A DNA stretch of 64,000 nucleotides. It comes from Lingula anatina (Eukaryota; Brachiopoda; Lingulata; Lingulida; Lingulidae). Shown in pieces: positions 48,261 to 60,904 of the stretch. The first letter of the stretch is position 1. Every line of letters begins with the position of its first letter. The DNA is taken from NCBI RefSeq assembly GCF_001039355.2, contig NW_019775797.1:70237-134236 (forward strand), in the 5' to 3' direction. The position numbers and the translations under genes were made by a program. A model generated the notes under the pieces. That model was not told where the DNA came from, did no database searches, and saw only the letters and a list, made by a program, of their open reading frames with translations.

Positions 48261-48625
48261 GCTGCCTTGTCTCATTCTATGAGCTATTACATAAGATTTA
48301 TTAGTTTTATGAAAGTTAACTTATGATTATAACCAACCCTAGAATACAGAATATTGCCAGTGTAAAATGAACTGTTGTATTCAGTTGGTACAGTGTAACT
48401 CATAGGAAGGAAAACAATGTATAAGTACCGCTGTAGTATGTGATTATGGTTGGTTACAAGTACTGTGTAGTAATAAAACAACACAGATCGAGATTGCCAT
48501 TAAAACACAATGATTTAAAAAGGAATACTGCTTTTCTGATTTATTTGAGCACTGTTTTTGTGTCAGTGACAATTTCCCCACTATTTCCCAATAAAGAGCA
48601 GATTTAGACTCCTTTTGTCCCAGGT

Positions 48626-48626
48626 A

Positions 48627-48676
<50 letters not shown>
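48626..48676. repeat. TA dinucleotide microsatellite
   Basis: About 50 bp of uninterrupted TA. It is followed by three or four diverged copies of a CTTCAGCAGTGG(T/C)CA(G/A)CTC word at about 48712-48792. Confidence 0.95.
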
Positions 48677-48679
<3 letters not shown>

Positions 48680-49099
48680 TGTTGGATATGGGAATCTCCT
48701 GCAACGGCAGCCATCTTCAGCAGTGGTCAGCTCTCAGCGGCCCTCTTCAGCAGTGGCCAACTCTTAGTAGCCCAGCAGTGGTCAACTCACACACATAAAC
48801 ACACACGCACACCATCTCTTTCACTCAATTTATAGGCCCATATGAAGAAAATTGAAAAATGAAGTTAAATACAGGTCACGAATTCTTCTTTTTTCTAAAT
48901 CTCGTGAAAAAAAGTGATAAATCTGGCTTTTTTATATAAATCATTGAAAAATTCTGAATCTTAAATTGAGGCTTCCGTACGGCAGGTGGTCAACTGTTTA
49001 CTGTTATCTAATCCAGGCGAGAGGTGCTCAGAAATGACCAAGGTCAGGGGAAGATGGAGAAAAAAGTAGCCTCATGTACCACACTGCTACAATTTCTGC

Positions 49100-49541
49100 A
49101 TGAAGAACGAGACTTTGGCAATGAAAACTGCAGCAGTTTGTTGTACATTCACACGTAAGTACTGTATTGACGATATAAGATTCTGATAACTCCGCGTATT
49201 TAGCGTTGACGAATATTCCCCAAAATGGTACATTTCCCACTTCAGGCATACCGTTTTACTCATGGAGGGATACACCTTATAGTCTAAGAAATCTACCTTG
49301 AGTCTGCTATATTGTCATGTATAAAATAACTAAATTGTATTTTTGTAACGATTATATGTATGCTATTTAACCAAAAAATTTTGCATCGTCCCGTTAATGT
49401 GAATTTCTTTTATTTTCAGCTCCTAACTACTACTTACTGGATGCGTCTTCCATCAAAGACATGAGTTTAGTGTTTGACAGCACCTGCGCCCTTGTCGAGA
49501 TCGTTTCGCTTTTCGAAGTTTGTCTTAATTTGCAGGGTTGA
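49100..49541 (+). CDS. Candidate two-exon small gene, product unknown
   Basis: Exon 49100-49154 has donor GTAAGT; exon 49420-49541 follows acceptor TTATTTTCAG. The join gives 58 residues: MKNETLAMKTAAVCCTFTP, PNYYLLDASSIKDMSLVFDS, then TCALVEIVSLFEVCLNLQG and stop. An upstream ATG at 49054 opens another frame (MEKKVASCTTLLQFLHEERD) through exon 1, but that frame meets a stop right after the junction. Splice signals are good. No domain or homologue was recognised. Confidence 0.25.
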
Positions 49542-49717
49542 TTATTAGGTTGTTACGAAATGTAATCTTTGCTTCGGAATGTAATAATACGTGTATCAGC
49601 CCAAAAATCGCACGTAACGAACGTTTTATTCATAAAACCTTTGATCTGTTGATATGATAGACTGATATGATATGATAGACTAAGTCCAAGCGCCAACCCT
49701 ATATATGTTGCTGGTCT

Positions 49718-49731
49718 AATAATAATAATAA

Positions 49732-49791
<60 letters not shown>
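49718..49791. repeat. AAT then AT microsatellite
   Basis: Five to six AAT units run into an AT tract with one slip (TATAATAT). Confidence 0.95.
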
Positions 49792-49799
49792 GCGTCTGA

Positions 49800-51560
49800 G
49801 TCGTAGTACAGTACTCATCTGTCCACGATGGTTTTTATTGTAATTCGTTAGATTTCTTTTTTAGATATCAGGTCTTGAACCTGAAACGACACTTTTGACG
49901 TACCCCTCAAACAGAACTGATGTCGATGAAAAAAGTGCCTCGGTTAAAGGATGAATGGAAACCAAAATGATTAAGTGATCGTTACAAAATTATCGAAACT
50001 GATCAATTGATTGTAATAAAATTGTCACCAAGTCATGTCTAGGTAAAGCAATGTGCCAGTACGACCGGGTTTCTGTTTGTTTATAAAATGATATGTGCGG
50101 ACAAATATTTAGTAAGAATCCTTAAGAAAATGATTGATTGTTAATCTTAATTAGAATACAAATATTCAAATTTTATAAGTGTCACTGTTGGAAGGAAACT
50201 TTGTCGCAACTCCAAGGCGAAAATACATACAAAAAACATTTTCGGTATACATATATTTTGTGTTCAGTTGAAGTTGAGGGATGAACGAGATGATAATTGA
50301 AAACTGACCTAAATTATGCCACATCAGAAATAAATGCATTGTAAAACTGCAAAATATGCAGGCGTTACTGCGGAATTGTCCACACATATTGAAATGCTCT
50401 TCCTAATATTGTTATTTTGCGGCGTGACGCAACCTTGGAATATGCTAACTTTGGTTTTCGGTGTATTAATATGTGTGTCTAATTAGTGTCGGACCTACAT
50501 GTATAGCTTCAGTATAGAGAGGGGGCCAATATGTTTGTTTTACGAATATCAAACCAGAGGTAGGGTGGATATATATTTTTTTAATATGTATTTCTTATTA
50601 CATTAGGAAGGCAGTGAGAAAAATGTTTGTAATTGGACAACCAACACTTCCTAGCAGTGTCCACAGCTGTGCTCTTTGCGACTTTTTGCTAATGTCACAT
50701 AGCAGAAATGTAATGTCTTCACCAAAAAAAACCAGTGCATCCAAGAAAATGATTTTATTTTGATTGCTTTTGTCCATTTAAAGGTATCATAATCTTTTAA
50801 CTTTTTAAAAATTCGAAAAATGCTCTTCAAATTCATACTGATTACATTGGCTGTTGCAAAGTGTAATGGGTATTCCCAATTATCCAAATGAAGTTTTGTA
50901 CACAATTAGTCCTATCCAGCTGGCAAAAAAGGGAAAATTCAACAGGACATTGGCAAATAAATAATGGTAGTTAAAGTAATAATAAAACAGAAATTTAAAT
51001 ATTCACAAACCTGTTGGTGTTCTATTTAAGGTTGATTTTGTTGCTATTCCTTTCTCTATTCAATTTTTAGCCGTGGTCATTAAATGCCAGTCCTGTTGGG
51101 TTATTTTTTGCTAAGCGTTGCTTGATCACTGAACACGTAGACCACTGTTGAGTTTATAAGCTTTTGCTGAATGAATATTAAGAGTTATTTTGAGATCACT
51201 GATTTTGTGTAAACGTTTTAGTTTGTTTGCATATCATTCATAAAGATGGCTATTACTGGGATAAGGTTGTTAACGAATCATGTCTCCCTGCTGCTTTTGG
51301 TTCGCACGGCAAAACTGTTCACTCAAAATGTGCCATTGATTATTGATTTAGGATTTGATGAAAAGAAAACAAAATTACAAAATTATACATGAGTTTGATA
51401 AATATTTCCGAATGCGATATTGTTTCGAAAAACACTTTTTTGTAGAGTGAAAGTTATATTCAATTATTTTAACCCTCTTTACGGAACATTTGCTAGTATT
51501 AGTTTGGACAAAAATGACGTGTATTTTTCAAAATTTATACTCAAGACTGCCTAGGCATTA
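49800..51560. other. Non-coding interval, nothing recognised
   Basis: AT-rich sequence with only short frames and no repeat family that could be named. Confidence 0.35.
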
Positions 51561-51571
51561 TTTTCTTCACT

Positions 51572-51640
51572 TAGACTCGAACCCTTGGCTTGCTGCCTGG
51601 TTAGCAGAAAGTATTGTGGTCTTACCCACTGAGCCGTCGC
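51572..51640 (-). mobile_element. tRNA-derived SINE head 1
   Basis: On the minus strand GACGGCTCAGTGGGTAAG (A-box-like) is followed about 35 bp later by GGGTTCGAGTC (B box). No full cloverleaf, so a SINE promoter rather than a tRNA gene. Confidence 0.55.
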
Positions 51641-51736
51641 CTCAGCTTGCTTTCACACGTTCACATAGTTCTTATTTAAATTGCTTATTTGGATTTTTTT
51701 CCCCAAAAGGTAATTTGCTAGGACCCAGGAGCGCCA

Positions 51737-51793
51737 GGTTTCGAACTTGAGACCTTCCGTTTCAGAGGCAAGCGCGTTACCTACTCCTCTAAG
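51737..51793 (-). mobile_element. tRNA-derived SINE head 2
   Basis: The minus strand has TAGAGGAGTAGGTAACGCGC, an anticodon-arm-like CTTGCCTCTGAAACGGAAGG and AAGTTCGAAACC. Pol III A- and B-box-like order; acceptor-stem pairing is absent. Confidence 0.55.
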
Positions 51794-51889
51794 TGTTCCC
51801 ACCCACCCTCCCCGAGTAGACTTTCTTCTTATAGTAAGCAAAAGAAAAAAAAAGAAAGTCCCTCATCTTTATTTCCAAGTACCCGAGCC

Positions 51890-51932
51890 AAGAATCGAAC
51901 CCCCAAGCTCAGACTTAACCACTGAGCCGCGA
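51890..51932 (-). mobile_element. tRNA-derived SINE head 3
   Basis: The minus strand has GCGGCTCAGTGGTTAAG and GGGGGTTCGATTC only about 12 bp apart, a shortened head with recognisable A and B boxes. Confidence 0.5.
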
Positions 51933-52252
51933 TACGGTCAAGGCAAATACAAAGCCATTTTGCATATATTTGAGAAGTTTTTTTTTATTGAGAGCAAAAC
52001 AAATTCACATAATGTATTCATGTATTTCCAAAGTATCTCCCTTTGAACTACATTGTCTTTTAATATTATTTTCGTCATCACAAGGATCAACTACGTAGAG
52101 CGAAATTATTTATATCTGCATTATTCGAACGTGTAAAAGATACAAAATGCTACTTTTTTATTTGACTAATAAACTATTAACAACTACTTGCCTTATGTTT
52201 ATCTTATTGATACTAAACGAAGTATTTCAATTTCTTCAATTAAAAAAAAAAA

Positions 52253-52370
52253 CAGTGGCGGATCTAGTGCTCCTCTCCCCGGAGGAAGAGAAACCCATTC
52301 TCGGCTCGCATAGTCAAATTGCTCAAAATGTCAACATTTGACCTCCTTAAAAATCCTAAATCTGCCAGTG
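52253..52370. mobile_element. Short hAT-like MITE
   Basis: CAGTGGCGGATCTAG is mirrored by CTAAATCTGCCAGTG. 118 bp, following an A-run. Confidence 0.6.
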
Positions 52371-52399
52371 TTTTTGTCTTTTTATAACCATAAGGAAAG

Positions 52400-55300
52400 A
52401 TGAAAAGTCCACTGTCTTTTTTAAATTAGCGAGCGTTTTAAGTGTGGTACGTGTCGTTGAGAAGAAACATGCAGTTCGCTATGTTTTGCCAAAATTATCA
52501 AAGTCGCCAGCAAGTGACGTCATCAAATGAATTTTATAAGCGTCAAATTAGAATGGAAAATAAAGGATTTCAAAATTTCCTTAACAATATCTCTCTATAT
52601 ACGTATATATAATTTAAAAAACATGCAACATGTACAGTTATCAAATGTGACTTAAAATCCAAGGGACATATCCTCAAGTTCCCTACATCCATTTTCCATA
52701 AAGAAAAATCGTCTATAACAAATGATGTGAAACTTTTGTAATACTTATCGATCTAAATGCAAGAAAATAAACGTGTTAATGATAGTCTGCATCATCTGGT
52801 TGATAATATAAAATATGCTGGTAAGAGAACAATAACATTTAGAAAATAAGACAACTTTCAATAACATAAAATGCCTCTTCTTCTTTACACAAAACCAAGA
52901 TTCGTTCAACAAAATAATGTTACAAATGTAAGTTATATTCAAGTATTAAACATTCTACTTCAGCTTAACTGGCAAATAAACAAAAAATGCTACAATATTT
53001 ATCAAAAAAATCTGATCATGCTGATATTCGAAAAGAACCTGCCTTTCTACCTTATAAACACAGAGTTACTTAGCAAATTTAAAACAAAAACATACATGCT
53101 AAAAAAGCTACTTTGATAAGAATAATCCGATCATGATGATTCTAAACAGGAATCCTTTTTGTAACCAAACAATGCTTCTCAGTCTTTATCAATTTTTCGT
53201 CATCAGACAACAATTCTGTTGAAAAAATGAAATACATACACAATGTTCCAAAACCTGGTAGAAGTTTAATTTCCATCCTGTGCTGGGCATTATGTGCTGG
53301 GCAATACTGGTGCACTCATATATATTCAGATCCAGATTAGCTTCTCGATAAAATGATTTCAAATGGTAACCGAAGTCTGGATTTACTCATCACTTCACTG
53401 GAAAAACAAGAAAATTGATTGCCGGTAGTTAAAATTTTAATTTCCAAAAGATTATTTACCTCCTTTCTTATCCGAGTATTAATTGAAAACAAACGTTAAA
53501 TATACAGTATAATCATCATCATTTAATAACGTGTCATGTGTATACAGAACAACCAGCCCATCGGGCTTATAAGACACCTGTTATATACAGTTTGTCCTGT
53601 CTTAAATCAAACATCTAAGCATTTGACCTTAACATAGCAAACATTTCAAACTCGTAGATATTTCAACATGTTCCCATTTATCACAACAGAACACAATATT
53701 CAAAACAACATCACTTATAGAAACACGAGTCATTTACCAGTTGAGAGTTTTGGGTTTCTGGTTGCTAAGTCACTATCTTAAGGAATTAGAAAATGGTGAT
53801 TTTCACTCATGTGGGTTACAATATTAGATATTCTAATCATTAGAATAATTCATAAAAAGGACTTAAAGATCACAATTTTCTCACCAGTTTAGATAGGGTA
53901 TACATTGGCAATTGGGGGAAATTGCTGGAAAATTCTTACTTTGGAATATTCTAATTATTTATCTATAACTAAATGTCAGGTCACCACTAGCTGCTTTGCT
54001 GCACATAGTAGGCCTACTCTTTTCCACATGCCAGTACGGCACACGTGAAGTTATGATTGTGTTGGACCTGCTTCAAGGCATACAGGAGGATTATCGCAAT
54101 ACAGCCAGGTCTATAACTGGTTACCACGCGCTAAAACATGTGAAGCGTTTTGAATATTCAGGATTTCATCTGTAAAAAAATCCTCATGTTATATTGATTA
54201 AATACCACATGCAAAGATCTTTGAAAAAAGCCTTTTGAATGAGCAGCGTAATACACATAATGGTCATCAATGGAAATATATAGCAAGTAGTAAATAAATT
54301 AAACGTCCCGTATGCTTCGAAGGGTTGATCTGGTCAGGGAATTGTATCGGATATAATTCCCTGATCTGGTGATCCACCAGATTTCACCAGACTCACTCAT
54401 TTTAACGACTTGAACAATTGCTTAAATTGTTCCCTTCGAGTATATAACATCTAATGTGCTAAACATAGAGATAAAAGTAAAGTTTAGAAAATATTCATTT
54501 TGGATATATATGCATTATAACAAAAGTAAAAACCCGGGTGCTCAGAATTTGGTACATTCAATTTGATTGATGTTTCAATGACTGGATTACATGTCACGGT
54601 TGTGCACAGAATGTCAAAAACCGGTGTAATGGTTTCACAGATTCTTTCGGTTTATGGGGAAATATCCTTATTAAAGAAAATTATAAATAAATAAATTGAA
54701 ATAAAATGTAAAGTAAAGTAGAGTGAAGTCAAGTGGGGTGAAATGAAATGAACTTGATCGGTGCTTGTTAAAAACGTTTACAAAATGCACGAGAAGCATC
54801 ATTCATTCCAGTTAATCAAGTCAAACAACTTATCTTCACGCTGGCAAATCTTTTAACAATAGAATTGTGGCTTTATCATACCAATACCTGTTTTTTTTAC
54901 ATATGTGGCATCATCTTCATGAACTACCTGTTATTGCATGTGATAACTCAAGAAGTTATAACTTTTTGGATAACTTAAGTCGAGCTTTAATCCGGTAGTT
55001 TTGAGATACAAGATCCCAAACATACATGTTGGTATGCTTTTGTCTCTATGTTTGTATTGAATACAGTGATATATGTGACACAATAACTAGGATTTTTCAC
55101 GGGTCACTCCATAGCATCCCCCCCTCCTTTCCCTTCTTGGCTATTTCACAAGTACACATTTTGGCTTCAGTTATTTCTATAAACGAAGTTTAAGATAGTT
55201 CACAAAAAGCACAGTTGCATTTTTCATTTTCTTGGGTCATGCACAGATGAAGTTATGAATGAGGAGAAATGTTTGATGGGGAAAATATTGGGGAATGGCC

Positions 55301-56400
55301 TAACCACTTTTAAACACACAATTGTTTAAAACTTCAAAGATGCATCACAAATAAGTTATAATAAAATGTCAAGATTAAAATTCTTCAAACGTTGCTCTGA
55401 ATCGATTGAAATTTAAACATTCGTATACTTAGTTTCTTGACTGCTTCATGTCCAGTCCCTGGTCACTCAGAACTGAAGAAGTGCATGACATCTCTTTCTT
55501 GAGGTATGGTCCACTAGATTCAAAGGGGAGAGGGCATAATGAACGGGGGCTTTTTCTCTTAAATTCACATCAATAGCTGGCAGGTGAACCTTTATTTACC
55601 ATTCATCAATAAAAAGATACACAAGACGCATTGGTATTTAAAATATTTTGAAATTTACCAGAAGAACAAAATCTCAGACCCTTACCCTCCCCAAAATGTC
55701 ACGCCATTATGTAGGTCACTGGTTGTCCATACATGGTCCACTGAGTAATTTTTGACACGTTTGACCTGCAGACTTTACTATAATATATTTTATTACGTAT
55801 TTATTTTAAGGCAAAAATGCATTTAAAATGTTCATTGGATTCTTAATTACAGGCTCGTAGTCGGAGAGGTGTCTTGGGGATCGAACGGACCGCCCTTTTT
55901 TGCCGGAAAAAGGTCCGCTCTGAGTAAAATTGATCTAGGTACACGGATGTTTTATGGTAAAAGGTTGAGGTTTTTTTTAAAAAAAATTGAAATTTGAAAT
56001 TGCTGGCTACGGGCCTGCAATAAAAAAGGAGACAACAACTTGAGAACACCAAAATATATAAATATCCAAAAAATTCATCTGGAGGTAAAAAATATCGTTT
56101 TCTTAGCAAGTTAATGTTCAATTTTTTCCTTTCATTATCATTTAATTTCAAATATCAACAGTATACACATAGCACTTAAATACCAATAAAACACTTACCA
56201 CACATTAATGTTTCCCATTGAAACTATCGGTTTCCATAAATCGGACACTAACGAAACGGGCCACTTACGACCCCCGTCAAGGAAAGCTTTTATTCTTTTC
56301 TTTTTTCTGTAAACAAAGACTCAGTCTAAAACAATAAAAAAAAAAAAACGTTTGCTCCATATTTACTCCCACTCTCATAATTCTGTAAAATAAATACAAC
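52400..56400. other. Non-coding interval
   Basis: No gene recognised. There is a hairpin at about 54330-54385 (GATCTGGTCAGGGAATT / AATTCCCTGATCTGGTGATC) and scattered short frames. Confidence 0.35.
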
Positions 56401-56422
56401 ACACTTAAAAACACATAAGACT

Positions 56423-56590
56423 CAGGGGCGGATTTAGGTCGTCTTCTGGGTCTTCTGGAAGACGGTCAGATTTTCAAGTTTACATTGACGGGTGTCCAAT
56501 TTTTTCTGTCGGAAGACGGTCAAAAATGGAGGACGAATCAACAAAGATAATTTGGAAGACTGTCAGAAAATTTCTCTGGATCCGCCCCTG
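56423..56590. mobile_element. MITE with CAGGGGCGGATTTAGG / GGATCCGCCCCTG ends
   Basis: The ends match the hAT-like family, but the 168-bp inside is different: repeated GGAAGAC(G/T)GTCA words. Confidence 0.75.
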
Positions 56591-57054
56591 TTAAGTTGTT
56601 GTATCAGTTATTGGAAACCCAGGGCGATACCCAAGCGTCACACACTCATCAACAGACAGAGATACAAACAAAAACATAATATAAGTATATGCAAGCATTT
56701 GACCCTAGTTGGGCGTGGATTTGGCTAAGGAGAGTGGGGTGGGGTGTGGGCATTTTTGTCTCCAAGCAAGTATCCACTCCATTGGCTCGGCAAAGATAAA
56801 ATAGGGGACGAAGATAATTTCACATATCATATTAATATAGAATACAGTGATAAAATAATTGTTTGGTTTTGCTGTTCGCAGGCTATTCGTAAAATCTATT
56901 GGACATGACCAACATCCTCCGTACGTGCTTACGAACTCGAAATTCTGTAAGAAGGACCTGCGTGGGACGTGAGATTCTGCGTAAAATTTGGACGCAAACA
57001 GCCCGTAAGAGCCCGTACTTTAAGCTGTGACCGAGGCTTAAAGATGACATTAAG

Positions 57055-57268
57055 AGTGCATTCCCAGAGATTCAGATTGATCCATCCGGATCGACCTAAC
57101 TACCTGGGGGTTCACGCTAAATTGCAGTCAGCCGAGCGCGCACGACAGTTAATTACCCCCTTACAGCTTTTAGTAGGCGGGACAGATATTTAAGCCGGCT
57201 TAGCTGACAGTAATCTAGTAAGACTCCCACGGGGATAGATCGATCTAAAATCTGTGGGAATGGGGTCT
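57055..57268. mobile_element. Palindromic MITE, single copy closely matching the 30.9-kb units
   Basis: It runs from ATTCCCAGAGATTCAGATTG through GGTTCACGCTAAATTGCAGT and TTACCCCCTTACAGCTTTTA to GGATAGATCGATCTAAAATC, nearly identical to the first half of the 30.9-kb dimer. Confidence 0.85.
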
Positions 57269-57383
57269 TAGAGCTAATTTGATGATGGGTCCTTTTTCTT
57301 TATTTGTAACCTGTTTTTTAACTAAAATATGATAAAATAAAAATAAAATAAAATATGATAATGCTTATTATTTGTTATGTTTC

Positions 57384-57384
<1 letters not shown>

Positions 57385-57417
<33 letters not shown>

Positions 57418-57567
57418 ATTATTGCTGCGTGGTGTATGTTATAAATGATCAACTACAATAAAGTAAGCATTAACATGAAACAGTAGCCATGCCTCAGTCT
57501 TATAACACAGGCAGGGGTCCCGCATAGGGCCCATCTCAAAGTTTTTCAGTTGTGTTGTGTGTGTGTG

Positions 57568-57613
<46 letters not shown>

Positions 57614-57620
57614 TTTTTTG
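57385..57620. repeat. ATT microsatellite, then TG tract and T-run
   Basis: ATT repeats at 57385-57417; a TG tract at 57551-57597 ends in about 23 T. Confidence 0.95.
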
Positions 57621-58174
57621 AGATTTTTTCAAAGATCAATTGATGGGTGTGGCTGATACAAGTGTTTACTGACAATATTGCAGCATTTTTCCCTTTATAA
57701 ACAATCCAAATAGTTTGACGAACTTACGTAGTCTTCACATAAATATGTTTTAAAAAGTTTATTAAGCGTTTTATAGACATTACACAACGGATCTCCATAC
57801 CAGCAGACATCTCGTTTACCAAGCCAAGTGGGTGACTGGGGGTGGCTTAGGTCACTAACCTGTCTGACCCTGACTGGACTAGATGACATACGGAGGTGAA
57901 CAAAAAAAGATGTCGTCAGGTACGGTGGTCCATCACTACCGATCGGGTGACCAAGGTTCATTGGCATTATGTGAAAGCTCATTTAGTCACAAGTCAGATT
58001 TTGCTTTATGAGCAGGAAGTTGGTACGAGCTAAGATCTAATATACCATATCCGTTTATTAGATCTTAGGTACGAGTTAGTGGATCTACACGCCGACGTAC
58101 TGGGAAGTTTATCTATCGCGGCCCATTTCTATGACAGCGTGAATTTATTGAGAGGTTTACCTAGAGAGCTACAA

Positions 58175-58178
<4 letters not shown>

Positions 58179-58236
<58 letters not shown>
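58179..58236. repeat. AT dinucleotide microsatellite
   Basis: About 56 bp of uninterrupted AT. Confidence 0.95.
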
Positions 58237-58339
58237 TTCGTTTTTTGCCCTTAGGTTATAATATCTTTTGTGATTGACAGCCAATTATCCAATTCATACA
58301 GTTTGATGGAAGCTGTCAAGTGCACACGACTTTGATTGG

Positions 58340-58500
58340 CAGTTTTATAAACAAACATCTGTTAAGATACTTCATGGTATATTACCACTTCATGGGATAA
58401 ATGCTCTGATTTTACTGTCAAATCGACTTCATAGGATAAATTGCGACTTCATCTCCACATAAGATATTGCCTGCGACTTCATGGGATAATGATGAAAAAG
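58340..58500. repeat. Dispersed CGACTTCATGGGATAA words
   Basis: Four variants of ACTTCAT(G/A)GGATAA occur at about 50-bp spacing. This looks like an old tandem repeat. Confidence 0.5.
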
Positions 58501-59155
58501 AACCTGTTGTTGGCCCAACGTTATGAGAGAGAACGTTTTTGAAATATAATGTTTTTGTACTGTAAATATTATCCAAAATAGGTAAACTGTACGTTTTAAT
58601 TCACTTGTATGACTGAATAGGGTTTCTTTAGTAGTACTGGATGCATGTTTTGAGTAATTTTAAAATACACAGGCGTATGTAGGTGAGGGTCCAGTATTTC
58701 TAAAAATCAGTACATTATGGGAGATTATGATCAGCGTTGAAGAAATAGGGGGTCCAGACCCCCTGGGTCCTTCCCTCCCAGATCCGCTTGATACATAAAA
58801 CTACTGGATCAGGTAAACCAGGCTATGAAAACATAATTTACGCGTAGGTTACTGGATTATAAGATGGATAAATAAACAAATAGGGATCAATTATTAAAGA
58901 TAAATGAATAGATAACAAAAAAGAAGCAGAGAAGGTCGTGTATATAAATGTACTCTACAATTATCTTGATCAAGTCGCATCCCACTCTGAAAAGCCTAAA
59001 TTTTCCATGAGGTAAGACACGCGCAAGTGTAATGATTTACGTCTGTCCCTTGGTTTCCGAGATGCTCTGTTCTGGTCCTACACCTGTGAATGTCCATCAT
59101 GGTGTGATCAATGGTGTCCCCGAAATGTGCCCTTGGCTGGCTCTCATTTGACCCG

Positions 59156-59187
59156 NNNNNNNNNNNNNNNNNNNNNNNNNNNNNNNN
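59156..59187. other. Assembly gap, 32 N
   Basis: Run of N. Sequence to its right begins a degenerate tandem repeat, which may explain the break. Confidence 1.
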
Positions 59188-59189
59188 AC

Positions 59190-59370
59190 TTACCTAAAAT
59201 CGCCTTTATTTGATCGGAAAAGGGTTATAATGACGTACCTCATATGGCATTTACTTCATCGGAAAAGGGTTATAAAGACGTGTCAAAAATCGCCTATATT
59301 TGATCGGAAAGGAGTTGTAAAGAGGTTGTTTTTAGACACCTATACTTGATCGGAAAGACGTAGTAATAGT
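59190..59370 (+). repeat. Degenerate tandem repeat of about 45-50 bp
   Basis: Four units carry (T/C)TTGATCGGAAA and a GTTATAA(T/A)GACGT-type tail. Confidence 0.75.
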
Positions 59371-59526
59371 GCAACTACAATTTTAAGCTTAGGCATAAAA
59401 GGGTAGTAAACCCGTAGACCCTGACCTTTCCGGTAGAGCTTTACACCGTTGAAAAGGCTTGTAAAGAGAATATTCAGACCCATTTCCTGAAGAGTAAAAG
59501 AGCTGAAAATTGACTTTTTGTGCTGT

Positions 59527-59799
59527 GAGAGTAGGTGTATGAACCTGTTAAGCCTAGATTACATTTGAAATGTGATGTCCGTACGGTGCACGTATACTGC
59601 TCGTAATACCCTTTTCGTACGGCGTCTGAGCGGAGATAGACGGTGGCCGTACGAAATCGCACGGAATCGTATGGATTTAAGACCAGCGCTAGCATGTGAT
59701 GTAGACATACTCGGCGTAGCCCGTAGCTCCTTACGATTTCAAAATAATTCGTACGGACAGTTTCATCGCACGGCGACCAAGTAAATGTAATTTAGGCTT
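59527..59799. mobile_element. MITE rich in CGTACG words, complete copy
   Basis: AAGCCTAGATTACATTT at the left is mirrored by AAATGTAATTTAGGCTT at 59799. It is shared with 63848-64000, including about 20 bp outside the visible inverted repeat. Confidence 0.8.
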
Positions 59800-60613
59800 G
59801 AATCTGATTGCATTCAGCGAAAGTCGCCTTGGAGATGGATCGATCTACGTAGCGAATTATGAAAATAAAATTAAATGTTTGTTAAATGATATTGGTCCAT
59901 TCTTCCAGGTGATATTAAAACCAAAACTAACTGCACTGGGCTGCCTCGCATATTTGTCTTCAATTCAATTTAGAAGTGGGGTCTTTCCGTAAAAAGGAGC
60001 ATTGGAGAGGAGTAATACTCTGAATGTTATTTGGAAGATGAAATAGAGGTTATATATTACTAATTAAGCAATTTCCAAAAATTAAATTTTTTGTGACTTA
60101 AATCATGCTTTGTGATTTGTGGGTCTGGTCATTGTCAATAGGTCAGAGGTCACTTTTGGTTACCCCCCTCCCCCCCCCCCAAAAAAAAAGCCTATGTACA
60201 CTGTTTAATTTGATTCAAGGGGAATAGGTAGTTTTTAATACACTCTTGCTCAAAATATTGGGATGCATTTCGCCCTGTTTCTTTCATTATTATTGTTATT
60301 ACCAAAAATATACCGCTTATATTGCTAAATATTTGAAGCTGGGGGTAAAGTCAAAGAGAAACAAACAATGCAAATCTAAGAAAAGCGTTTATTTATTTAG
60401 TTTTTTTTAATGAGTATTTTTTCACATAACAGCAACAAGTGAAAAAATAAACATAAATTTGTACTTTGATTGACAATTAATATGAAATTTGGGGAAATGG
60501 TCATGAAACACCTTCAGACTTCCTTATTAATCTCAGTTGCGGGTATGCCCACCGCGAGCTTGGATTATAGCCCCCAGACGGCGTGGCATACTGTGAACTA
60601 GAGTTACATGATA

Positions 60614-60904
60614 GGTCGCATTCAGAACAGATGATCCTAGGACTTACAGATCCACGGATCAAATATGTCCGACGAAGTTAAAAGGCAACCGCTTATAATC
60701 CCCTGATGGTCTCCCCACGCAGTCGACACGCGCCGTCCCCTAAGCAATAACATGTAAACCTCCGAGCCGAGATTTAATCCGCTTTACGGCGTGTGTGGAG
60801 GCGGTGAAAACATCAAGGGATTAACCGGCTTCCTTTGAAGTGGGGTCAGCCATATTTAGTACACGGATCAGTAAGTACGCGGATCATCTGTTCTGAATGC
60901 GACC
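60614..60904. mobile_element. 291-bp foldback element, 24-bp perfect ends
   Basis: GGTCGCATTCAGAACAGATG (continuing ATCC) is perfectly inverted at 60881-60904. Imperfect complementarity runs nearly to the centre. Inner blocks GGAGGCGG and GCCGAGATTTAAT match the window-start element. Confidence 0.9.

Noticed and set aside
51737-51793. Functional tRNA gene
   Set aside because: Acceptor stem and cloverleaf do not pair; only promoter-box words are present.
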